Assembly (NCBI RefSeq): GCF_000971195.1
Contig: NZ_BBLZ01000003.1
Coordinates: 454,963-518,962, forward strand
Source: Demequina soli
GTDB lineage: Bacteria > Actinomycetota > Actinomycetes > Actinomycetales > Demequinaceae
Length of the DNA: 64,000 nucleotides
Direction of reading: 5' to 3'
Position 1 is the first letter of the stretch. Each line of letters starts with the position of its first letter. The notes under the pieces were generated by a model that was not told the DNA's origin, ran no database searches, and saw nothing but the letters and a program-made list of their open reading frames with translations. This document shows positions 8,858 through 18,692 of this stretch, piece by piece. The position numbers and the translations under genes were made by a program.

Positions 8858-8889
8858 AAGGGTGCGCCCCGGAGCCGGGGCGCACCCTT
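8858..8889 (+). terminator. Terminator after the exporter operon
   Basis: Perfect 14-bp arms AAGGGTGCGCCCCG and CGGGGCGCACCCTT surround a short loop. No T-run follows, typical of actinobacterial hairpins. Confidence 0.75.
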
Positions 8890-8908
8890 GGTCTCTGCCG
8901 ACAGTTGA

Positions 8909-8952
8909 CCACAAGTGGGGTATTGACCGCGGACGGGCGCCGGGCGTAGGCC
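8909..8952 (+). promoter_or_regulatory. Promoter with upstream CCACAA box (first paralog)
   Basis: CCACAAGTGGGG at 8909-8920 precedes TTGACC at 8923-8928; TAGGCC at 8947-8952 is 18 bases further. A very similar box and -35 precede the second paralog, which suggests a shared regulator or recent duplication including the promoter. Confidence 0.45.
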
Positions 8953-9038
8953 GGGAACCGCGGAGCGACGACGCCCGCAGACCGCGTGTGAACGGCCTGG
9001 CTGTCGGGTCCCCGGTGTCGCCCGCGAAGGGGGAGGCC

Positions 9039-9518
9039 ATGCGCACCGCATACAGGTGGCTCGCCTACAGCATCGCCATCCTCGTGGCCGTTCAGGCCGC
9101 GGCGATGGTGTTCTTCATCTCGGGCCTGATGGTCTGGGTCGACAACGGCGGCGTGCTCGACAAGACGGTGATCGAGAGCGACAACGCGCCGTTCAGCGAG
9201 GAGTCGGGGCTCAGCCTCCACTGGGTCAACGGCACCATGGTGATCCCGCTGGTCGCGATCGCCCTGGTGGTCGTCGGGTTCCTCACGCGCGACCGACGCG
9301 CGATCCGCTGGGCATGGCTCACGTTCCTGCTCGTGGGGCTCCAGATCTTCCTGGGGCTCGCCGGCTGGGGCGCGTCGATCGCGGGGCTGCTCCACGGCGT
9401 CAACGCGATCGCGCTCGTGACCGTGGCGCTCTACACCGGCGCGCGCGTCACTCCTCAGGCGCCACCCGGCTCGCCGGAGCAACGGTCGACGGAGGCGCCG
9501 CTCGCGGCCGACGCCTGA
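9039..9518 (+). CDS. Four-TM membrane protein, tandem paralog 1
   Basis: The 159-residue protein has four hydrophobic helices (about 8-30, 66-82, 90-108, 113-133) and a soluble Gly/Ser/Pro tail. His61 (in LHWVNG) and His119 (in LHGVNA) lie at membrane ends, as in haem-binding or DUF6220-like small membrane proteins; that resemblance is tentative. GGGAGG precedes the ATG. It is clearly homologous to the next gene, with aligned helices and the same spacing. Confidence 0.7.
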   Translation: MRTAYRWLAYSIAILVAVQAAAMVFFISGLMVWVDNGGVLDKTVIESDNAPFSEESGLSLHWVNGTMVIPLVAIALVVVGFLTRDRRAIRWAWLTFLLVGLQIFLGLAGWGASIAGLLHGVNAIALVTVALYTGARVTPQAPPGSPEQRSTEAPLAADA

Positions 9519-9535
9519 CCCGCCGAGCATCGAGA

Positions 9536-9551
9536 CCCCCAGAAATGGGGG
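9536..9551 (+). terminator. Small hairpin between the paralogs
   Basis: CCCCC-AGAAAT-GGGGG follows the first paralog; it could be a weak terminator. There is no T-run. Confidence 0.35.
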
Positions 9552-9561
9552 TGGCCGCTCA

Positions 9562-9614
9562 CCACAAATAGGGGCAGAACGGACATTGACCGTGCCCGTG
9601 CCGGAACGGATCCT
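9562..9614 (+). promoter_or_regulatory. Promoter with upstream CCACAA box (second paralog)
   Basis: CCACAAATAGGGG starts at 9562 and TTGACC at 9586, with GATCCT at 9609-9614. Box-to--35 distance is 24 bases against 14 in the first paralog, a difference of one helical turn. Confidence 0.45.
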
Positions 9615-9696
9615 GGGTGGCGCGGGTGCAGGCACCCGAGTCTCCCGCGGGCACCGGATCCCGCACTCGTGCCTGGTCCCGCGGGGGGACACCACC

Positions 9697-10173
9697 ATGC
9701 GCATCATCTACCGCGCACTCACTCTGCTGCTCGTCGCGCTCGCCGCGATCCAGACGGCCGCGCTCGCCTGGTTCATGGGTGGCGCCATCACCTGGACCGA
9801 TGCGGGCGGCACGCTCACCGACGATCTCATGTGGGGCGACGCCCCGCCGTTCGCCGGGGTCCATGGGCTCACCGTCCACTGGTTCGTCGGCTCGATCCTG
9901 GTGCCGGCCGTCGCGCTGGCGGTCGCGGTCGTCGCCGCGCTGTGGCGCAACGAGCTCGCGATCGTCGCGTCGCTCGCCCTCGTCGGCCTCGCCGTCGTGC
10001 AGGCCATGATCCTCACGGGGATCGTCGTGGGCCCCGCGACGCCGGCGCTCCAGGGCGCGATCATCGTCGTGATCGCGGCCGTCGCGGCCGTGGCACCCAA
10101 GGGCGCGGCGTGGGCCGACGCGAACCGCGAGAAGGTCAAGCTCGCGTTCGGCACCACGCCGCTGCCGGCGTAG
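9697..10173 (+). CDS. Four-TM membrane protein, tandem paralog 2
   Basis: The 158-residue protein aligns end to end with the preceding gene: same N-terminal helix, acidic loop with PPF, and VHW at His61. Residue 119 is Gln where the paralog has His, so if the paired histidines bind a ligand such as haem, this copy has probably changed or lost the activity. Function is unknown. The start was placed at the ATG aligned with the paralog start; an upstream TTG at 9586 lies in the promoter. Confidence 0.7.
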   Translation: MRIIYRALTLLLVALAAIQTAALAWFMGGAITWTDAGGTLTDDLMWGDAPPFAGVHGLTVHWFVGSILVPAVALAVAVVAALWRNELAIVASLALVGLAVVQAMILTGIVVGPATPALQGAIIVVIAAVAAVAPKGAAWADANREKVKLAFGTTPLPA

Positions 10174-10191
10174 GTCGCACCGCCAGGCCGA

Positions 10192-10218
10192 GGGCCGGTC
10201 CCGCAGGGGGCCGGCCCC
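10192..10218. terminator. Bidirectional terminator
   Basis: GGGCCGGTCCC and GGGGCCGGCCC pair with one G-U across a 3-4 base loop. It sits between the convergent membrane protein and MATE genes and can serve both. Confidence 0.65.
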
Positions 10219-10230
10219 GGCCGTGAGCGG

Positions 10231-11583
10231 TCAGGCGTGCGCCGCCTCGAGCCACGCGCCACGGCGGGTCACCCGCGCGTACGCGATCCCCAGGAACACG
10301 CCGCGCGCCACGTTGAACAGCAGGAAGGCGCGCCACAGGTCCGCGTTGCGGGGATCCGCGATCCAGGCGAAGCCGCCCAGCAGCACGGGCACGAACACGA
10401 GCAGCGCCGAGGCGGCCATGGTCGTCACCATCGCGCGCGTGCGCCCCGAGCCCAGGAACACCCCGTCGAACAGGTACGCGAGCGACGAGGCGAGCGGCAG
10501 CCACACGACCCACCCGATGTACTGGTCGGCGGTCTGCGTGACCGACGGGATCGAGGTCAGCACCGCGATGAACGGCCCGGACGCGACGAGGTAGAGCAGC
10601 GTGAAGAGCGCGCCGATCGCGACGGCGGGCAGCGCCGCCGCGACCACGGCGCGGTGGAACTCGGGAACGTCGCGCCGGCCGATCTCGCGCGAGACCATCG
10701 CCTCCGCGGCATGGGCGTAGCCGTCCTGGCCGTAGCTCGACAGGAACATCAGCTGCATGAGGATCGCGTTCGCGGCGAGGATGTCGGGCCCGAGGCGGGC
10801 TCCGTAGGCCGTCACGAACGTGAGGACCGCGTAGAGGATCGCGGTGCGCACGAACAGGTCGCCGTTCATCGCGGCCAGTCGTCGCCAGCCGGTCCGCAGC
10901 CCGCGGCCGCGCCAGCGGCGCGCGGCGGCACGGATGCGCGGCGACGCCGCGCGCCACCACAGGGCCAGCGCCAGGGCGAGGCCCAGCCACTCCGCGATCG
11001 CGGTCGCCGCCGCGGCGCCCGACGAGCCCCACCCCAGGCCGCCCACGAACGCGACGTCGAGGCCCAGGTTGACCACGTTGACGGTCGCGACGATCGCGAG
11101 CGGCCGGCGCGTGTCCCCCGACCCGACGAACCACCCCGACACCACGAGCGTGAGCAGCGCGGCCGGCACCGACGCGAAGCGGATCCACGCGTACTGGATC
11201 GCGAGGTCCCGCACCTCGCCCGCCGGCGCGAGGATCGCCATGATCGCGGGGATCGCGACCCACTGGAGCACCACCGCGCCCAGGCCCAGGGCGAGCGCGA
11301 GCAGGGTGGCGCGCTGCGCGTGGGCCACCGCCGCATCGTCCCTGCCCGCGCCGCGTGCGCGCCCCACGAGCGACGTGGTGCCGGTGCGCAGGAAGCCCGT
11401 GAGCCACATGACCGCGCTCAGGACGGTCGAGCCGAGCGCGACCGCGCCGATGTGCGTGGCGTCCGAGTAGTGGCCGAGCATCGCGGTGTCGACGAGCCCG
11501 ACGAGCGGCACCGTCACGTTGCCGACGATCGCCGGCCACGCGAGCGAGAACGCGCGACGATGCGGGAGGCCGGCGAGGTTCAC
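10231..11583 (-). CDS. MATE family efflux transporter (DinF-like)
   Basis: The 450-residue protein has about twelve hydrophobic helices arranged as two MatE repeats. The first begins LPHRRAFSLAWPAIVGNVTV and VDTAMLGHY, typical of the DinF branch; the second contains VKPs-like GDLFVRT and FLSSYGQDGYAHAAEAMV. Such proteins exchange Na+ or H+ for organic cations or oxidised compounds. The GTG start is preceded by TACCGT six bases upstream, a leaderless signature. It is divergent from the diguanylate cyclase gene. Confidence 0.92.
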   Translation of the reverse strand: MNLAGLPHRRAFSLAWPAIVGNVTVPLVGLVDTAMLGHYSDATHIGAVALGSTVLSAVMWLTGFLRTGTTSLVGRARGAGRDDAAVAHAQRATLLALALGLGAVVLQWVAIPAIMAILAPAGEVRDLAIQYAWIRFASVPAALLTLVVSGWFVGSGDTRRPLAIVATVNVVNLGLDVAFVGGLGWGSSGAAAATAIAEWLGLALALALWWRAASPRIRAAARRWRGRGLRTGWRRLAAMNGDLFVRTAILYAVLTFVTAYGARLGPDILAANAILMQLMFLSSYGQDGYAHAAEAMVSREIGRRDVPEFHRAVVAAALPAVAIGALFTLLYLVASGPFIAVLTSIPSVTQTADQYIGWVVWLPLASSLAYLFDGVFLGSGRTRAMVTTMAASALLVFVPVLLGGFAWIADPRNADLWRAFLLFNVARGVFLGIAYARVTRRGAWLEAAHA

Positions 11584-11665
11584 GCGTCGACGGTACCCGG
11601 TGACCGGTGTGACCCTGCCCACACCCGGCTGTCACGCGGCGCCGTCGCGTCAGTATCCTCACCGC

Positions 11666-12865
11666 GTGGACCCCTTGACCCTGCGCGTCGCGCTCGCCTC
11701 CGTGGCGACCACGCTGCTGGTGCTCTCGTACGCGGGGGTCTACCGCCGGACGCGGTCGCGCTACTCCGCGTGGTGGAGCCTGTCGCTCGTCGCGTCGGCG
11801 TCCAGCACCGCGCTGTACCTGTGCAACGGCACGCCCCTGCAGGTGGTCGCGAACCCGACCGCGAACGGCATCGCGGTCCTCGGCGTGTCCTTCACGTGGG
11901 CGGCGGCGCGGTCGCTGCGCGGACGGCCCGCCCCGTGGTGGATGCTCGCCGTCGGGCCGGTCATCGCGTGGGTCCTCGGTGTCGCCGACGATCCCGCGCA
12001 CGACATCTGGACCGGCGGCGCCGCCAACCTGGGCGGCATGGCCGTCATGTTCACCATGACGACGGCGGAGGCGCGGCGGGTGCTGGCCGACCGGGCGGCG
12101 CTCGACGCGCCCCTGCCGGGCGACCGCGCGATCCGCCTCCTCACGGCGACCAGCGGCGCGCTCGCCGCGATCTACTGGCTGCGTCTCGTGCTGTTCGTGA
12201 CGGTCGGCCCGGACGCGCGCCTGTTCGTCACGCTCGTCGGCACGGTGCCCGCGACGCTCGCGCTCATCGTCGCGCTCGTCGTGGTGACCTTCACCATGAC
12301 CGAGCTCGCGGAGGTCGAGCGCACCCACCAGCTGCGCCTGCAGGCGACGCTCGACCCGCTCACGGGCCTGCTCAACCGCGCCGAGTTCGAGTCGCGCGCC
12401 GTCGCGCGGCTGGCACGCACCCGGACGCGTCACGCGGTCGTGTTCGCGGACCTCGACCACTTCAAGGCCATCAACGACACCCACGGCCACGAGACCGGCG
12501 ACCGCGCCCTCGCGGCCTTCGCGGACGCGTGCCGGCAGGTGCTGCGGCGGGACGACGTGGTCGGCCGGATGGGTGGCGAGGAGTTCGTCATCCTCATGGC
12601 CACCGACGACCCGGCGGATGCCCGCACGAGCGTCGAGCGTCTGCGCGGCGCCTACGCGGGCCTGGTCGCCCGGATCGGCGTGCCCGAGGCGACCGTGAGC
12701 TACGGGATCGCTGTGGTCGCCGAGTCCGACGACCTCGCCCAGGCGCTGCGCCGCGCGGACGCCGCGATGTACCGCGCGAAGCGCGCCGGCCGCGATCGTG
12801 CGGTCCTCGACGGGGCCGGCGCGGGGGACGATGCGGCGTCCGGCGGGGCCCTCCCGCTCACCTAG
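11666..12865 (+). CDS. Membrane-bound diguanylate cyclase (GGDEF)
   Basis: The 399-residue protein has six or seven N-terminal membrane helices (about 5-210) and a cytoplasmic GGDEF domain (about 225-385). DPLTGLLNR, DLDHFKAINDTHGHETGD, the active GGEEF (303-307) and inhibitory I-site R294-x-x-D297 are all present, so it should make cyclic di-GMP and be product-inhibited. GTG follows TATCCT by six bases, suggesting a leaderless transcript. No EAL domain is in the window. Confidence 0.93.
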   Translation: MDPLTLRVALASVATTLLVLSYAGVYRRTRSRYSAWWSLSLVASASSTALYLCNGTPLQVVANPTANGIAVLGVSFTWAAARSLRGRPAPWWMLAVGPVIAWVLGVADDPAHDIWTGGAANLGGMAVMFTMTTAEARRVLADRAALDAPLPGDRAIRLLTATSGALAAIYWLRLVLFVTVGPDARLFVTLVGTVPATLALIVALVVVTFTMTELAEVERTHQLRLQATLDPLTGLLNRAEFESRAVARLARTRTRHAVVFADLDHFKAINDTHGHETGDRALAAFADACRQVLRRDDVVGRMGGEEFVILMATDDPADARTSVERLRGAYAGLVARIGVPEATVSYGIAVVAESDDLAQALRRADAAMYRAKRAGRDRAVLDGAGAGDDAASGGALPLT

Positions 12866-12874
12866 GCTGGGCGC

Positions 12875-13336
12875 ATGCCCCGCACGCTCCCGCTGATCGC
12901 GCTCGCCCTCGTGGCCCTGCCGCTCGCGGGATGCGCGACGCCGCTCGTCGTGGAGGCCGCGCCATACGCCGCCGACCCCGACTGCGCGCGCGTCATGCTC
13001 GCCATGCCGGACGTGCTGGGCGGGCTGGACTACCGCGAGACCACCTCGCAGGCCACCGCCTCGTGGGGAGACGAGTACCCGCTGGTGATGCGCTGCGGCG
13101 TCGAGCCGCCGGGCCCCACCACCCAGGAGTGCCTGTCGGTCGACAGCGGCGGCACCACCGTCGACTGGCTCGTCTACGACGAGGGCGAGAACTGGCGCAC
13201 CGTCACGTTCGGCCGCTCCCCCGCCGTCGAGCTCACGGTCCCCAAGGTGCGCGCGCAAGACGCGGTCGGCGACGTGCTGGCCGAGGTCACGCTGGCTGCG
13301 GCCAAGGCGCCGTCCAACGGCCTCGCCTGCCGCTGA
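12875..13336 (+). CDS. DUF3515 family lipoprotein
   Basis: The 153-residue protein has a signal peptide ending in LAGC (lipobox, Cys near residue 20), then a small extracytoplasmic domain with conserved cysteines (MRCG, QECL) typical of DUF3515. These genes usually neighbour ddl or thiL in actinobacteria, as here, hinting at a cell-wall role that is not demonstrated. ATG follows TAGGCT by six bases (leaderless). Confidence 0.85.
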   Translation: MPRTLPLIALALVALPLAGCATPLVVEAAPYAADPDCARVMLAMPDVLGGLDYRETTSQATASWGDEYPLVMRCGVEPPGPTTQECLSVDSGGTTVDWLVYDEGENWRTVTFGRSPAVELTVPKVRAQDAVGDVLAEVTLAAAKAPSNGLACR

Positions 13337-13368
13337 CGCCGCGCCCGGGGCCGGCCCCGTTACCCCTG

Positions 13369-13459
13369 TCCACACAAGGGACCTGCTGAGAGCGCTCTCC
13401 GCTGCAACTCCCGCGGCAACGCTCGAGACGAGCGCTCACGGATGCAGAATCCGTGTGGA
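13369..13459. repeat. 91-bp inverted-repeat element, copy A
   Basis: The element runs from TCCACAC to GTGTGGA and contains CTGCAACTCCCG at 13402-13413. Its reverse-oriented relative lies at 27807-27897 with the same length and the same 33-base offset of the 12-mer. It fills most of the space between the convergent DUF3515 gene and ddl. Confidence 0.7.
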
Positions 13460-13470
13460 GCACGGTAACG

Positions 13471-13495
13471 GCACGGGGTGCCCCGCGCCCCGTGC
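13471..13495. terminator. Terminator between DUF3515 gene and ddl
   Basis: GCACGGGG and CCCCGTGC form a perfect 8-bp stem just beyond the ddl stop, able to stop transcription from both convergent genes. Confidence 0.65.
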
Positions 13496-13496
13496 G

Positions 13497-14584
<1,088 letters not shown>

Positions 14585-14585
<1 letters not shown>

Positions 14586-15583
14586 CAGTCGACCTCCGCC
14601 TTCCTGGGGCGCGACAGCAGCGCCTCGACCACGGACTCGAGCGGCACCTGCTTCGACAGCATCGTGACGACGCCATCGCAGATGGGCACGTCCACGTCCG
14701 CGGCGGACGCGAGCTCCTGCAGCGCGTTCGCGGTCTTCACGCCCTCGGCGGTGCCCTGCGTGCGGGCGATCGCCTCGTCGAGCGAGGCGCCGCGGCCGAT
14801 CTGCGCGCCCAGCGTGTGGTTGCGGGACAGCGGCGAGGCGCAGGTCGCGATGAGGTCACCCATGCCGGCGAGGCCGGAGAACGTCTCGATGCGCGCGCCG
14901 AGCGCGAGGCCCAGGCGCGACATCTCCGCGAGGCCGCGCGTGATGACCGTCGCGGTGGTGTTGTGGCCGAAGCCGAGGCCGTCGGCGATGCCGACGCCGA
15001 CCGCGATGACGTTCTTGTAGGCGCCGCACAGCTCCACACCCACCAGGTCGTCGTTGGTGTAGGGCCGGAAGTAGGACGATGCGGTGGACGCCGCGACCAG
15101 CTCGGCGGCCTCCGCGTCGGCCGACGCGACGACGGTCGCGGTGGGCTGGCGCTGCGCGATCTCGCGCGCGAGGTTCGGGCCGGAGACCGCGGCGACGCGC
15201 TCGGGGCCGAGGCCCCACGCCTGCGCGAGCACCTCGGACATGCGGGCGTGCGTGCCCAGCTCGATGCCCTTCATGAGCGACACGGCGACGGCGCCGTCGG
15301 GAACGAGGTGGCGCATCGGCGCGATGATCTCGCGGGCGCGCTGGGCGGGGACGGCGACGGCGACGATGTCGGCTCCCGCGAGCGCCTCCTCGATGTCGGT
15401 GGTCGCGTGGATGGCGGGCAGCTCGACGCCGGGGATGGACCGCTCGTGGCGACGCTCGTCGCGCACGGACCGGACCACCGCATCGTCCCGGCCCCACAGC
15501 GTGACGTCGGTGCCGGCGTCGGCGAGGACGGCGGCGAACGTGGTGCCCCACGCCCCCGCCCCGAGGACGGCCGCGCGGGTCAT
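14585..15583 (-). CDS. gpsA: NAD(P)-dependent glycerol-3-phosphate dehydrogenase
   Basis: The 332-residue enzyme reduces dihydroxyacetone phosphate to sn-glycerol 3-phosphate for phospholipids. It has the dinucleotide motif GAGAWGTTFA near residue 8, SGPNLAREI near 134, and the catalytic stretch CGAYKNVIAVGVGIADGL (196-204 region). ATGA overlap with plsC indicates coupling, matching their adjacent steps in lipid synthesis. Confidence 0.97.
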
Positions 15584-16305
15584 CGGAGGGGCCTCCCGCC
15601 GTCGCCCTTCTTGCGGATGTCGTAGGGCTCCGCCGGCGGCGTCTCCCCACGGATCTCGGCGACCATGCCCGTCAGCGTAGCCATGATGCGGTCGGTGGCG
15701 GCGCGCAGCGTCGCGGTGTCGAGCTCGCCCGTGCGCAGGTCGTCGAGGTCGATCTCGGGACCGGCGACCACCGTGATCCGCTTGCGCGGGAAGGGGTGGA
15801 TCATCTTGCCGTAGCGCGGGAGCAGGCGGTGCGCGCCCCACTGGGCGACCGGGATGACCGGCACGCCGGTCGACAGGGCCATGCGCGCCACGCCGGTGCG
15901 GCCGATCATGGGCCACAGCTCGGGGTCGCGCGTGAGGGTGCCCTCGGGGAACATCGCGATCATGTCGCCGCGCTCGAGCACCTCGACGGCCGCGTCGACG
16001 GCCTCGGCCGCGCGGGACGTGCCGCGGTGGACCGGGATCTGGTCGAAGCCGCGCAGCAGCCACCCGATGAACGGCGCCCGGAACAGGCTCTCCTTCGCGA
16101 GGATGCGCGGCGGGCGGCCGTTGTTGTACAGGAAGTGCGCGAGCGTGAGCGGGTCCGCGTACGTCACGTGGTTGGACACGGCGATGAAGCCCCTGTCCAT
16201 GGGCAGGTGCTCGGCGCCGTGCCAGTCCTTCCTGGTCACCGACGTCATGAGCGCCTGGAGCGGCCTCGCGGCGTTGCGGTAGAAGCGGGATGCGGGGGTG
16301 GGCAC
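15580..16305 (-). CDS. plsC: 1-acyl-sn-glycerol-3-phosphate acyltransferase
   Basis: The 241-residue PlsC-type enzyme carries the acyltransferase motifs NHVTYAD (NHx4D, catalytic His) and FPEGTLTRD, and a later VPVIPVAQWGAH block. It acylates lysophosphatidic acid, downstream of GpsA. It probably starts at GTG, three bases after the murA stop. The basic C-terminus is cytoplasmic. Confidence 0.92.
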   Translation of the reverse strand: MPTPASRFYRNAARPLQALMTSVTRKDWHGAEHLPMDRGFIAVSNHVTYADPLTLAHFLYNNGRPPRILAKESLFRAPFIGWLLRGFDQIPVHRGTSRAAEAVDAAVEVLERGDMIAMFPEGTLTRDPELWPMIGRTGVARMALSTGVPVIPVAQWGAHRLLPRYGKMIHPFPRKRITVVAGPEIDLDDLRTGELDTATLRAATDRIMATLTGMVAEIRGETPPAEPYDIRKKGDGGRPLR

Positions 16306-16308
16306 GGC

Positions 16309-17628
16309 CTACTCGACCTCGGCGCCGAGCGCGGAGAGCTTCGCGCGGAAGTTCTCGTAGCCCCGGTCGATGATCCCGATGCCGCGCACCGTCGAGGTGC
16401 CCTCTGCGGCGAGCGCCGCGATGAGGTGCGAGAAGCCGCCGCGCAGGTCCGGGACCTCGATGTCGGCGGCCGCGAGCGGCGTCGGGCCCGAGATGACCGC
16501 GGAGTGCTGGAAGTTGCGCGCGCCGAAGCGGCACGCCACGTCGCCGAGGCACTCGTGGAACAGCTGGACGTGCGCGCCCATCTGGTTGAGGGCGTCGGTG
16601 AACCCGAAGCGGTTCTCGTAGACGGTCTCGTGGACGATGCTCAGGCCCTTGGCCTGCGTGAGCGCCACCACGAGCGGCTGCTGCCAGTCGGTCATGAAGC
16701 CGGGGTGCACGTCGGTCTGGAGCGCGATCGACCTGAGGTCGCCGCCCGGGTGGTAGAAGCGGATGCCGTCGCGGACCACCTCGAACTCGCCGCCAACCTT
16801 GCGGAAGACGTTGAGGAACATGCCCATGGTGCGCTGCTGCGCGCCGTGCACGAAGATGTCGCCCTTGGTCGCGAGCGCGGCCGCGGCCCACGAGCCGACC
16901 TCGATGCGGTCGGTGAGCGCCACGTGGTCGTAGCCGCGCAGGCGCTCGACACCCTCGATCGTGATGGAGCGGTCCGTCGACACGGAGATGATGGCGCCCA
17001 TCTTCTGGAGCGTGTCGATGAGGTCCTTGATCTCGGGCTCGACCGCGGCGCCCTCGAGGTGCGTGATGCCCTCGGCGAGGACGGCCGTGAGGAGCAGCTG
17101 CTCGGTCGCGCCCACGGACGGGTACTCGAGCTTGTGCTTGATGCCCTTGAGGCCGCGCGGGGCGGTGAGGTAGAGGCCGTCCTCCATCTGCTGAACCTCG
17201 GCGCCGAACTTCTTGAGGATCTCGAGGTGGAAGTCGATGGGCCGGTCGCCGATGCGGCACCCGCCGAGGTCGGGGATGACCGCCTCGCCGAGGCGGTGCA
17301 GCAGCGGGCCGCACAGCAGGATCGGGATGCGGCTCGAGCCCGCGTGCGCGGCGATCTGGGCCGCGTCCGCGTGCTGCAGCTCCGAGGTGTCCATCGCGAG
17401 CACGCCGGACTCGACGTCGTAGTCCACGCCCACGCCGTGGAGGCGCAGCAGCGAGGACACGACGGCGACGTCGCGGATGTCGGGGACGTTGCGCAGGGTC
17501 GACGGGGTCGAGCCCAGCAGCGCGGCGACCATGGCCTTGGAGACGAAGTTCTTCGCACCGCGGACGGAGATCTCGCCCGTGAGGGGGCGCCCGCCGGTGA
17601 CGCGGATGGAGTCGGTCATGGCGTCCAT
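16309..17628 (-). CDS. murA: UDP-N-acetylglucosamine 1-carboxyvinyltransferase
   Basis: The 439-residue enzyme performs the first committed step of peptidoglycan synthesis. RGAKNFVSKAM near residue 23 gives the substrate Lys-Asn, and GGCRIGDRP places the catalytic Cys at residue 124. Keeping Cys, rather than Asp as in mycobacteria, predicts fosfomycin sensitivity of the enzyme (inference). First gene of the operon, divergent from the PfkB kinase. ATG at 17619 is an alternative start. Confidence 0.96.
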   Translation of the reverse strand: MDAMTDSIRVTGGRPLTGEISVRGAKNFVSKAMVAALLGSTPSTLRNVPDIRDVAVVSSLLRLHGVGVDYDVESGVLAMDTSELQHADAAQIAAHAGSSRIPILLCGPLLHRLGEAVIPDLGGCRIGDRPIDFHLEILKKFGAEVQQMEDGLYLTAPRGLKGIKHKLEYPSVGATEQLLLTAVLAEGITHLEGAAVEPEIKDLIDTLQKMGAIISVSTDRSITIEGVERLRGYDHVALTDRIEVGSWAAAALATKGDIFVHGAQQRTMGMFLNVFRKVGGEFEVVRDGIRFYHPGGDLRSIALQTDVHPGFMTDWQQPLVVALTQAKGLSIVHETVYENRFGFTDALNQMGAHVQLFHECLGDVACRFGARNFQHSAVISGPTPLAAADIEVPDLRGGFSHLIAALAAEGTSTVRGIGIIDRGYENFRAKLSALGAEVE

Positions 17629-17683
17629 CTTCCCCTATCGGCGCGCTCCCGCCCGCATCCGGCCGTGTCGCTACGCTGACGGC

Positions 17684-18556
17684 GTGACCGCCGCCGCACT
17701 GTTCGCCGGGCTCGCGACGCTCGACATCGTCCAGCTGATCGACCGCCTGCCCGCGCCCAACGAGAAGGTCGCGGCGCTCGACTTCGCGGTGTGCGCGGGC
17801 GGTCCCGCGACCAACGCGGCCGTCGCGTTCGCGCGCTGCGGGGGCGCCCCGACCGTGGTGACCGCCCTGCCCCGCCACGAGCTCGCCGACCTCGTGCGCG
17901 CGGACCTGTCCCGGTGCGGGGTGGGCGTGCTCGAGGCGGCCTCCTACGACGGCCCGCCGGTCACCGCGTCGATCATGGTCACCCGCTCCACCGGCGACCG
18001 CGCGGTGGTGTCGCCGTCCGGCGTCGCGACCGGGGGTGCGCTCGCGCCCACGGTCGAGGCGCCGCTCGAGGGGGTGGGCGCGGTCCTGATCGACGGCTAC
18101 TTCCCCGAGGTCGCGCTGCCGCTCGCGGCGCGGGCGCGCGACGCCGGGATCCCGGTCATCCTCGACGCGGGGTCCCACAAGCCGCACACCGACACGGTCG
18201 TCGCGGCGTGCGACATCGCCGTCGTGTCGGACGACTTCGCGCCGCCGGGCACCGGCGGCTCCCCCGCCGCGGTCCTCGCGTACCTCGCCGGGCTCGGCGT
18301 CACCGCCGCCGTCATGACGCGAGGCGCCGCTCCCGCGCTGTGGCGCGCGGGCGCATCGTCCGGTGAGGTCGCGATCCCGCCCGTCTCCCCCGTGGTCGAC
18401 ACGCTCGGCGCGGGCGACTTCTTCCACGGCGCCTTCACCTGGCGCCTCGCGTCCCTGGGAAGGGACGATGCGCGCCTTCCGCAGGACATCGCGTTCGCCG
18501 CGGCGGTGGTCGCCGAGTCGCTCGGGTCCTTCGGGACGCGGGCGTGGCTCGGCTGA
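17684..18556 (+). CDS. PfkB-family carbohydrate kinase
   Basis: The 290-residue ribokinase-type enzyme has GGPATNAAVAFARCGG near 45 (PfkB signature 1 region) and VDTLGAGDFFHGAF near 245 (signature 2, catalytic Asp in GAGD). The sugar substrate cannot be assigned. GTG follows TACGCT by six bases, so the start is leaderless. Two copies of the dispersed 10-mer lie in frame (18352 as Ala-Ser-Ser, 18463 as Asp-Asp-Ala). Confidence 0.9.
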   Translation: MTAAALFAGLATLDIVQLIDRLPAPNEKVAALDFAVCAGGPATNAAVAFARCGGAPTVVTALPRHELADLVRADLSRCGVGVLEAASYDGPPVTASIMVTRSTGDRAVVSPSGVATGGALAPTVEAPLEGVGAVLIDGYFPEVALPLAARARDAGIPVILDAGSHKPHTDTVVAACDIAVVSDDFAPPGTGGSPAAVLAYLAGLGVTAAVMTRGAAPALWRAGASSGEVAIPPVSPVVDTLGAGDFFHGAFTWRLASLGRDDARLPQDIAFAAAVVAESLGSFGTRAWLG

Positions 18557-18692
18557 CTCGCCCCGCCCCGCCCCGCCCGCCCCGTCACCAACCGGCGTAT
18601 GAGCGGCCAGTCGACCCGACCGACCAGGAGCGATGCTCCCCCACCCGCCATCTATGCGCCGGTTGCGTCCGGGTGCCTAGGGCCTTGGCGCC
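18557..18692. repeat. CCCCG tract and long-loop inverted repeat
   Basis: A CCCCG-type tract at 18561-18583 is followed by AACCGGCGTAT (18590-18600) and its partner ATGCGCCGGTT (18654-18664). Inside the loop is the small hairpin GGAGC-GAT-GCTCC (18627-18639). It lies between convergent genes and may act in termination; no gene is seen. Confidence 0.45.
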
